Positions 5,503 through 11,988 of a stretch of 12,877 nucleotides of DNA are shown one piece after another. This stretch comes from Eubacterium sp. Its GTDB lineage: Bacteria > Bacillota > Clostridia > Lachnospirales > Lachnospiraceae. The notes under the pieces were generated by a model. The model was not told where the DNA came from, ran no database searches, and worked only from the letters and a program-made list of their open reading frames with translations. The stretch is taken from contig JAILAS010000137.1 of NCBI GenBank assembly GCA_024681495.1, positions 1 through 12,877 of the forward strand, given 5' to 3'. A program made the position numbers and the translations under genes. Position 1 is the stretch's first letter, and every line of letters begins with the position of its first letter.

Positions 5503-7845
5503 TTGAAAAAAATACAAACATCAAAAATCTTACAGACCATTCTCTTCCTCCTGGCGGTGGCAACCGCCGTGGGGACTGTTGTTCATACTACTCTTTTCCA
5601 TACATCCGACCGCGGATTCGAGTATGGCAGCTCCGGATTCCAGGCACTAACCGACAATTGGTCCTACCGCCTGGTCTACAGCGACGGAACCTACTCCGGC
5701 AAGATCAGCACCTCTCTTCCCACGGACATTCCGGCCGAAAACATCGAGGAGCTTCGGATGTATACCTATCTTCCCTCGAACCTCGACAGCGGAATCTGGC
5801 TGAACGTCAATTCGGCGTTCCAGAGTCTCGAGATCTACGTCGACAACGAGCTTATCTACAGCCTGGATAAAATTGAGGGCCTGACATCGAACCCCGTCGT
5901 GTACGGGCGCAGGCGTTTCATAAAGCTCGAGGGGGACTGCTCCGGCAAACAGCTGGAAATTCACTACAAGAGCCTCCTTAGTTCCTTCAAGGGCAGGGCT
6001 TCCACCGTTTACATCGGCGATAAGACCTCCATAATCTATTACCTCTTATGGAAGTACATCCTGATCAACCTGGCCGGAGGACTGGCCACGCTGATGGGCA
6101 TTATCCTTCTAGTGGTATACCTCATAAAGAGACGGGACAAGTGGATTTACCGCATCTATCCCACCATGGGATTCACGCTCTACCTAATAGGTGTCTGGGT
6201 GCTCACGCAGACCGCCACCATACACGCATTCTTCGCCGATACCGCCGGTATCCACACCGCGGAGATGCTCTCCCTTCTCCTGCTGCCCCTGCCGGCACTG
6301 CGCCTAATCGACGAGTCGCAGAACGGACGCTTCAGGAAGATAATAAACGCAATTTCCGCAGTCGACATACTGATAATAACCTTCGAGATAGTAATGGCGT
6401 TCGCGTTCAAGCAGGAGCTCATGAACTACCTGCTCCTTACGAACGGAATGCTCATTGTCACAGTCGCCTACTGCTTCGTGACCACCATAATCATCTACTT
6501 CACGGACAGGGCTCACTTCCATAAGCTCCGCTGGCTGCACCTGGCTTACCTCTGCATTGGCGCCGCCACCGTCGGAGAGATAGTGATGCTGCTCTTCGTC
6601 CCCACGCTCGAGTACGGACAGCCCGTTTCCCTGGGAATAATGGGCTTCTCCTTCTGCGCGATGGTGTGGATGTTCCAGCAGACCAGCTACGACGAGGCGC
6701 AGGTATCCACACACCTCAGGCAGGCGGAGGTTAAGACGGCATTTCTGGCCAATACCTCCCACGAGATCCGCACGCCCATAAACGCCATACTGGGCATGAG
6801 CACGCTCATTGTCAGGGAGAGTGACGATCCCCAGATTCGCGAGACCGCCCAGGAAATGCGCGAGGGAGGACTCTCACTCCTAAACCTCATAAACAGCATA
6901 CTGGACCTCTCCAGGATAGACTCTGATAAGATGAGAATAATCAACGAACCCTACGACATGTCGGGATTCATAGACAGCATCGACGGCATGCAGCACGAAT
7001 TCCCCGGCATAGGGCTCGAGACGAGCATAAACAGCGTAATCCCCATCGAGGCCACGGGCGATAAGGAGAAGATACTGCGAATCATCCGCGGTATTCTCCA
7101 GTACGCCTCCCAACACACCGCCACCCGGACCATGATGAACATCAGCTTCGAGGAGCACAACGAGACCACCATCGTCCTGGTAATCGACATAAGGGACTGC
7201 GACCACTCCCTCACCCGCGAAGAGCTCCGTGGTATCAAACGCCCATTCTCGCTCTCTCCGCTGCTCATAGGCCGTGTTATAGGCCTCTCGGTTTCGGCCA
7301 GCCTGACGGAGCTAATGAACGGAAAGATAACCGCTATGAACTCGGGGCAGGATGCCTGCTTTACCATCAGGCTCCCGCAGACGGGCTCGCTCGCCGACAC
7401 CCTGACGAGATACACCGTGCCCTCCCGCGAGGCCGAAGAGCCCTCGTTCAATAACGTGAGGATTCTGGCGGTCGACGACACACCCATGAACCTTCGGATT
7501 TTCCAGAGGCTCCTTATGGGAACCGGCGCCCAGATCACCACCGCATCGACGGGCGAGGAGGCGCTCGAATTGGCGGCCGCCAATACGTACGACCTCATAT
7601 TCCTGGACAATATAATGCCGGGAATCAGCGGCGAGGAAACGTTCCAGGCAATACGCAGCGACGCCACGGGACCTAACTCCCACTGCCCCATCGTCATGAT
7701 GACGGCGGACAACTCGCCGGAAAACAACGAGAAATACTTCGCCATGGGCTTTGCGAGCTTCCTCTACAAGCCCTACGGAAAGGCCGACCTTATTAAAATC
7801 ATGAACAAGATTCTGAACGACGGGGAGGTGCGCGATGATAAGTAA
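5503..7845 (+). CDS. Membrane hybrid histidine kinase with defective ATP-binding domain
   Basis: 780 residues. One N-terminal TM (about 9-28) precedes an extracytoplasmic, probably beta-rich domain (about 30-180) and seven TM helices (about 185-393), like 7TMR-DISM receptors. HisKA follows with a canonical H-box SHEIRTPINAI (His420, Glu421). The catalytic region is eroded. The N-box Asn is Tyr534 (LQYASQHT), the G1 box DxGxG has become DCDHS (565-569), the G2 box GxGLGL reads GRVIGL and the lid is shortened. ATP binding is therefore unlikely. The REC domain (about 650-775) is intact, with VDD, Asp702, a Thr in MMTAD and Lys in KPYG. The start is the TTG 4 nt after the cyclase stop. No good ribosome site precedes it, so translation is probably coupled. 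It is a paralogue of the next gene: both share VYIGDK before TM2 and a G(V/L)W(V/L)LTQ motif in the membrane region. It is likely a phospho-acceptor partner rather than a self-sufficient kinase. Confidence 0.88.
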   Translation: MKKIQTSKILQTILFLLAVATAVGTVVHTTLFHTSDRGFEYGSSGFQALTDNWSYRLVYSDGTYSGKISTSLPTDIPAENIEELRMYTYLPSNLDSGIWLNVNSAFQSLEIYVDNELIYSLDKIEGLTSNPVVYGRRRFIKLEGDCSGKQLEIHYKSLLSSFKGRASTVYIGDKTSIIYYLLWKYILINLAGGLATLMGIILLVVYLIKRRDKWIYRIYPTMGFTLYLIGVWVLTQTATIHAFFADTAGIHTAEMLSLLLLPLPALRLIDESQNGRFRKIINAISAVDILIITFEIVMAFAFKQELMNYLLLTNGMLIVTVAYCFVTTIIIYFTDRAHFHKLRWLHLAYLCIGAATVGEIVMLLFVPTLEYGQPVSLGIMGFSFCAMVWMFQQTSYDEAQVSTHLRQAEVKTAFLANTSHEIRTPINAILGMSTLIVRESDDPQIRETAQEMREGGLSLLNLINSILDLSRIDSDKMRIINEPYDMSGFIDSIDGMQHEFPGIGLETSINSVIPIEATGDKEKILRIIRGILQYASQHTATRTMMNISFEEHNETTIVLVIDIRDCDHSLTREELRGIKRPFSLSPLLIGRVIGLSVSASLTELMNGKITAMNSGQDACFTIRLPQTGSLADTLTRYTVPSREAEEPSFNNVRILAVDDTPMNLRIFQRLLMGTGAQITTASTGEEALELAAANTYDLIFLDNIMPGISGEETFQAIRSDATGPNSHCPIVMMTADNSPENNEKYFAMGFASFLYKPYGKADLIKIMNKILNDGEVRDDK

Positions 7846-10222
7846 CCGCTCTCCCAAAAACACCATATCGCCCTACTGGCTGATTTTCCTGGGCATATTC
7901 AGCGTCATTACCGCGGTGCTCATACTGAGCTACTTCTTCCCCTATGACAACGGTCTTTGGTGGAAGGGCGAATACACCACCGCCTCGAACGGCTGGGTGG
8001 TCAGAAGCGAGAGCCTCATGCGCCAGAACCAGTCCATTCCCTTCGCTCTGGACATCGATCCGGGCGAGAAGTACTCTATCGAGAGGCAATTGCCGGCGGA
8101 CCTGGACGACGGTTCCGTAGTCATGTACTACGCCTTCCGCCAGGACGTGACCGTGTCCGTAAACGGCAAGATGATCTATAACTTCAAGGGCTCAGACCAG
8201 CCCTACCAGTGGATAACCATCCCGGTCGACTCGGGGGACGCGGGCAAAACCCTGTCCCTTGCCATATCGTCGACCCACGAGGGCTACGGCGGCACGGTGA
8301 ACCACCCGGTATACATAGGGGACAAGTCCGCCATAATATGGCATCTGCTCTCCGCAAATGCCCTTTCCATCACCTTGGGAGTCATCCTCATAATCTTCTC
8401 GCTGCTGATTCTGGTCTACTACGCGTTCTTCAGCAAGGGCGCCGACCGCACCATGGAGATACCCGAGCTTTCCCTGCTGATATTCCTGGTGGGACTGTGG
8501 CTCCTCACCCAGAACGACAGCCGCCAGATATACTCAGACAACATGTATCTCATGGAGGAGCTCAGCTTTATCGCCGTGTACATGGCGCCTCCCTGTGCGA
8601 TGAAATACATCATGCACCTGCTCAAAAAGCACACCAATCCGGTATTGAACTTCCTGTTCTATGCCGACGTAATCGCGGCAATACCGCTCAACATGGCCCT
8701 CCACCTCTGGTCGTACCCGATAATCGAGACGCTGTGGGCGTGCAGAATCGTATTGGGCTCGAACATCATATTGGCGGCCTCCGCCGTAGTATGGGAGATT
8801 TTCAGGGACAGGACAGTCCTGGAGAAGAACACACTCGTGCTCCTGGGCTTCGCGGGCTTCTCATTAGGAGTACTGACGGACGTCGTCAGCAGCGCTCTGG
8901 GCTTAAAGTACCCCAACAACTTCGGAACCGCCGCCGGCACGCTCATTTTCGGCGTGTGCGCGTTCAGGAACTTCATCATAAACAGCGTCGAGGGCTCGAA
9001 GGAGCGTGAGTACGCCCACAAGAAGAATCTGGAGACCACGGAGTTTCTGGAGAACATGTCGCACGCCATCAGGACGCCTTTGAATGCGATCCTGGGAGCG
9101 GATGCCCTTATCATAAGGGAGAGCAGGCAGAAGGACGTCGTAGAGTACGCCAATGACATAAAAACCGCGACCGGCACGCTCATGGACACCATCGACGACA
9201 TCCTCGACATCTCCAAGGTAGAGGCGAACTCCATCACCCTGGTGGAGCAGCCCTACAACACCATTGACCTCATACACAACTCCTGCCAGCTCGTATGGAG
9301 CCGCGCGAAGGACAAGCAGCTGGAATTCCGGCTCGTCACGAGCGCCCACCTGCCCGGCAGGCTCATCGGTGACGAGAGGAGAATCACCCAGATCATGCTG
9401 AACCTCCTCAACAACGCCGTAAAGTACACATCGAGCGGAACCATCACCCTCTACGTCAGGTGGTGGATGAAGGAGAACGACAGGATTCAGCTGGAGATAA
9501 CCGTCTCCGACACCGGTCAGGGCATAAAGCACGAGGACCAGACAGTCCTCTTCGACCGCTTCTCGAGGCTGAACGAGAGCAAGAACGAGAAGATAGAGGG
9601 CTCCGGACTGGGCCTCTCCATCGCCCACAGCCTCACCGAGAAGATGGGCGGAACCCTGCTCGTTCGAAGCGTGTTCGGCAAGGGTTCCGACTTCAGATTC
9701 TCCATACCCCAGGTGGTGGAGGACTGGACTCCCACCGGCAAGCTCGCCATATCGCAGGACAACGGAAGCATATACCCGATGAATCAGGAATCGGAGTCCG
9801 CTCAGGAGAACGTCATCGTCCGCGACACGCCCACGTGGTTCGAGGCTCCCAAAATGTGCATTTTAGCCGTGGATGACACCCCCATGAATCTGAAGGTGTT
9901 AAAGAGAATGATGAAGCCCAGCCTCATACAGATCGACACCGCAGGCGGCGGTCAGGAGGCGGTGGCCATGACGCAGAAAAGAAAGTACGACCTGATAATG
10001 ATGGACCACATCATGCCGGACATGGATGGCATAGAGACCCGCAACGCCATCGTGACGCAGAGGCAGAACCCCAACGCCAACACGCCCTTCATCATGTTTA
10101 CGGCGAACGCCATTGCCGGCTCGAAGGAAAAGTACATCGCGGAGGGCTTCGACGGCTATCTGGCCAAGCCCATCAAGGAAAACGAACTGATATCCGTATT
10201 AAAGAAAGCTCTGGAAATATAG
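7835..10222 (+). CDS. Membrane hybrid histidine kinase, intact ATPase, atypical H-box
   Basis: 795 residues with the same layout as the preceding gene: N-terminal TM (about 13-35), extracytoplasmic domain (about 40-165), seven TM helices to about 385, HisKA, HATPase, REC. The catalytic domain is complete: N-box LNLLNNAVKYT with Asn527, G1 VSDTGQGI, F-box LFDRFSRL and G2 GSGLGLSIAHSL. The H-box reads SHAIRTPLNAI: His410 is followed by Ala411 where HisKA kinases have Glu or Asp, the residue thought to activate the His. Thr at H+4 is kept. The REC domain (about 670-793) has VDD, Asp724, Thr in MFTAN and Lys in AKPI. It overlaps the previous gene by 11 bp and has GGGGAGGTG just upstream, so the two are co-translated and probably made in similar amounts. 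The ligand of the extracytoplasmic domain is unknown. No HPt protein is present to relay between His and the terminal REC. Confidence 0.92.
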   Translation: MISNRSPKNTISPYWLIFLGIFSVITAVLILSYFFPYDNGLWWKGEYTTASNGWVVRSESLMRQNQSIPFALDIDPGEKYSIERQLPADLDDGSVVMYYAFRQDVTVSVNGKMIYNFKGSDQPYQWITIPVDSGDAGKTLSLAISSTHEGYGGTVNHPVYIGDKSAIIWHLLSANALSITLGVILIIFSLLILVYYAFFSKGADRTMEIPELSLLIFLVGLWLLTQNDSRQIYSDNMYLMEELSFIAVYMAPPCAMKYIMHLLKKHTNPVLNFLFYADVIAAIPLNMALHLWSYPIIETLWACRIVLGSNIILAASAVVWEIFRDRTVLEKNTLVLLGFAGFSLGVLTDVVSSALGLKYPNNFGTAAGTLIFGVCAFRNFIINSVEGSKEREYAHKKNLETTEFLENMSHAIRTPLNAILGADALIIRESRQKDVVEYANDIKTATGTLMDTIDDILDISKVEANSITLVEQPYNTIDLIHNSCQLVWSRAKDKQLEFRLVTSAHLPGRLIGDERRITQIMLNLLNNAVKYTSSGTITLYVRWWMKENDRIQLEITVSDTGQGIKHEDQTVLFDRFSRLNESKNEKIEGSGLGLSIAHSLTEKMGGTLLVRSVFGKGSDFRFSIPQVVEDWTPTGKLAISQDNGSIYPMNQESESAQENVIVRDTPTWFEAPKMCILAVDDTPMNLKVLKRMMKPSLIQIDTAGGGQEAVAMTQKRKYDLIMMDHIMPDMDGIETRNAIVTQRQNPNANTPFIMFTANAIAGSKEKYIAEGFDGYLAKPIKENELISVLKKALEI

Positions 10223-10224
10223 AA

Positions 10225-10668
10225 TCAAAAGAGGGTATCCCCGGTATCGCTGAAATCGACGCCGTCCTTAAGCACCCTCTTCCAGGAAAGCACCCTGTAG
10301 TACTCCCCTGAGTCCCCGTCGGGATAATGGGGAGTTATTATTACCTCGAGGCACTGGGTGTCCGAGATATCCTCAATAATCACGATCTCGTCGTCGAAGG
10401 AATCGTAGAACGCGCCCTCGTTGGCGCCGCCGTCCACGACCTCCTTAAACCGAGCGTCCCACCCGGAGAGCTCCTCGTTTACCGAGTTGCAGGCGTCGTA
10501 GTAGCTCCCGGTGGTCTCAAGCGCCCTCTCGGACAGCGACCTCTGGGACAGCGCGCCCACCAGCGTCAGCGACGCCAGGCACACGAGCACGAGCACCACG
10601 AAGATAAGAAGAAGACTCGACGTGCCGATATGAATGCCGAATTGCGGCCTGTTCCTGCATCTGTACAC
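10225..10668 (-). CDS. Single-TM protein of the pilus cluster
   Basis: 147 residues, last gene of the minus-strand pilus cluster. A GTG start at 10668 lies 1 nt after the stop of the preceding gene, and GGAGGGGAG at the end of that gene serves as ribosome site. A short basic N terminus is followed by one long hydrophobic helix (about 17-40, with SSLLLIFVVLVLV), then an exported domain of about 105 residues beginning SERALETTGSYYDACN. It resembles a family seen beside pilT and DUF4860 genes in Clostridia, as I recall it; the function is not known to me. It lacks a prepilin peptidase motif with Glu at +5, so it is not a standard pilin. A role as an inner-membrane or minor pilus-assembly component is inferred from context. 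Confidence 0.75.
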   Translation of the reverse strand: MYRCRNRPQFGIHIGTSSLLLIFVVLVLVCLASLTLVGALSQRSLSERALETTGSYYDACNSVNEELSGWDARFKEVVDGGANEGAFYDSFDDEIVIIEDISDTQCLEVIITPHYPDGDSGEYYRVLSWKRVLKDGVDFSDTGDTLF

Positions 10669-10669
10669 G

Positions 10670-11110
10670 TCACTCCCCTCCCTTCACAAGCTGATTGTAA
10701 ACGCTGACTTCCAGCGAGCAGAGCGCCTCATCGGACCCTGCCTCCATGACCTCCACCGTGCCTTCGCGGACCTCTCCGGGAGAGGGTTTCCCCGAAAGCC
10801 TCACAGCCACCTCGTACATGGCCTCGTCGGGAGCCACGCAGTTCCACTCCTCGTCGAAGCTGATGATGAGCTCGTCGTCGGAATACCTGCCTCCCTCGTA
10901 AATCTCGCACACGGCCTCGAGGTCACCGCCGCACGCCTGAAGAGTCTCCATCACCGAGGACGCGCTGACCACGGCCTTCGTCTGGAGCCTGCTCCTGTCC
11001 GATATGGAATGCGCCACCGCGAACATCTGCACCACCAAAGCGGCCGACAACGCGAAGAGCATAAGGCTTATCAAAAGCTCTATGAGAAAGAGCGCCGACT
11101 TGGATTTCAT
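10670..11110 (-). CDS. Pseudopilin / minor pilin with atypical leader
   Basis: 146 residues. The N terminus MKSKSALFLIELLISLMLFAL is a type IV prepilin signature: a short basic leader, then a hydrophobic helix with Glu at the +5 position (LFLIE). The usual Gly before the cleavage site is Ala here; prepilin peptidases of some systems accept Ala, but it is uncommon. The rest is a globular region with two spaced Cys (CGGDLEAVC), probably exposed outside the membrane. The start ATG overlaps the stop of the preceding gene (ATGA, 4 bp) and has GAGGGAGAG upstream. By size and position it is likely a minor pilin or pseudopilin that primes pilus assembly. Confidence 0.8.
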   Translation of the reverse strand: MKSKSALFLIELLISLMLFALSAALVVQMFAVAHSISDRSRLQTKAVVSASSVMETLQACGGDLEAVCEIYEGGRYSDDELIISFDEEWNCVAPDEAMYEVAVRLSGKPSPGEVREGTVEVMEAGSDEALCSLEVSVYNQLVKGGE

Positions 11111-11661
11111 AACTCTCCCTCGCTTTCTTCTCCGTCCTGCGCGGCATCAGCGGATGCGTCGGCACTTTCGGCCGACAATGCGCCGTGGGAGTGCAGGTTT
11201 ACATAAAACCTCTGCACGCTCCCCTCTTCTCCCGCCACGCTAAACTCCAAAAGGTCGTCTCCGACCGAAGCCACCTCGAACGACGACGCCTTCAGGATCT
11301 CCTGCCCCGCCCGGGGGGAGAGCTCGTCCGACGACTTTATCGTAAGCTCCCTCACAGCCCCCTGCCAGAGGTAGATGTACGTGCTGTACTCCTCATCCCC
11401 TACGGTCTCGCTCATAACGAGCGCCTGTCCGCTCCCGAAGTCGCGGATGGAAAAGGCCCCGGTCGAGTCGTACTCGCGCACCTTCTCCGTTATGTAGAGA
11501 CAAAGGGTCCTGTCGTTGAAATTATTGGTGGATGTCTCCACCGACGACCTGTACGCCGAGGCACTCAGCGCCACCAGCGCCCCCATGCTCAGCGCGAAAA
11601 GGAAGAAGAGCGTAAGGGCAAAGAGCATATCCACTTTATGCGTGTTTTTTCTCTCGTCCAT
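11107..11661 (-). CDS. DUF4860-like membrane protein of the pilus cluster
   Basis: 184 residues. A short charged N terminus (MDERKNTHKVDMLFAL) leads into one membrane helix (about 12-34), then an exported domain with TLCLYITEKVREYDSTGAFS, EEYSTYIYLWQGAVRELTI and a C-terminal low-complexity Ala/Asp/Glu tail. The pattern (HKVDMLF start, Y(I/L)TEKVR, YLYLW-like segment) is what I remember of DUF4860, a family found near type IV pilus or type II secretion genes in Lachnospiraceae; no biochemical role is known to me. AGGAG lies 6 nt upstream of the ATG, and the gene starts 3 nt after the preceding stop. It is likely a pilus accessory or minor pilin-like component. Confidence 0.75.
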   Translation of the reverse strand: MDERKNTHKVDMLFALTLFFLFALSMGALVALSASAYRSSVETSTNNFNDRTLCLYITEKVREYDSTGAFSIRDFGSGQALVMSETVGDEEYSTYIYLWQGAVRELTIKSSDELSPRAGQEILKASSFEVASVGDDLLEFSVAGEEGSVQRFYVNLHSHGALSAESADASADAAQDGEESEGEL

Positions 11662-11664
11662 GCG

Positions 11665-11955
11665 CTACTCCTGTCTCTCTATGATGGTGATGTCCGGCCA
11701 CAGATTGGTGCCGTAAACGGTGTAGTCCACGAAGAAGAGCTCTTCGTTGTAGACCAGCCCGTAGTTTTCCTTCATGTACGAAAGGCTCGGGGGATAAGTG
11801 CCCTCGAGGGCATAGCACTCCACTACGCAACGGTTGATTGCGCTCTCAAGGTCGTCTCTCTGGGCGGACGTATTGCCGGCGCTCACGCGTGACACCGCCA
11901 CGACGAAGAACACCATGACCGCCACAAAAGTTATGATGACAATCCTGTTTCTCAT
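11665..11955 (-). CDS. Small pilin-like secreted/membrane protein
   Basis: 96 residues. An N-terminal hydrophobic helix (about 4-23) follows MRNR. The remainder has the arrangement of a small pseudopilin body: a helix DDLESAINRCVVECYALEG directly followed by TYPPSLSYM, resembling the 'Y..eG.YP.sl..L' turn of GspG/pilin-like proteins. There is no Glu at +5 and no Gly cleavage site, so processing by prepilin peptidase is not expected. The ATG has GGAGGG 7 nt upstream. It lies between pilT and the DUF4860-like gene in one direction with short gaps, so it is part of the same transcript. The family name is unknown to me. Confidence 0.7.
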   Translation of the reverse strand: MRNRIVIITFVAVMVFFVVAVSRVSAGNTSAQRDDLESAINRCVVECYALEGTYPPSLSYMKENYGLVYNEELFFVDYTVYGTNLWPDITIIERQE

Positions 11956-11967
11956 GCTAAAACCCTC

Positions 11968-11982
11968 CGGCCCCGCGGGCCG
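11968..11982 (-). repeat. Intercistronic inverted repeat abutting a ribosome site
   Basis: CGGCCC (11968-11973) and GGGCCG (11977-11982) form a perfect 6-bp GC stem with a 3-nt loop. It lies in the 33-bp gap between the pilT stop and the next start. On the minus strand the stem ends on the first base of the GGAGGG ribosome site (11963-11968). It could lower translation of the downstream gene or protect the mRNA; a tract of T needed for termination is absent. Confidence 0.5.
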
Positions 11983-11988
11983 ACCGTA

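Noticed and set aside
6951..7745. Minus-strand open frame of 264 codons opposite the first hybrid kinase
   Set aside because: It is antisense to HisKA-HATPase-REC coding sequence, with Ser/Met/Arg-rich translation typical of reverse frames and no initiation signal.
8209..9009. Plus-strand open frame of 266 codons inside the second hybrid kinase
   Set aside because: It lies in another frame over the receptor and membrane region of a well-supported kinase; the translation is rich in Arg, Gly and His with no domain pattern and no ribosome site.
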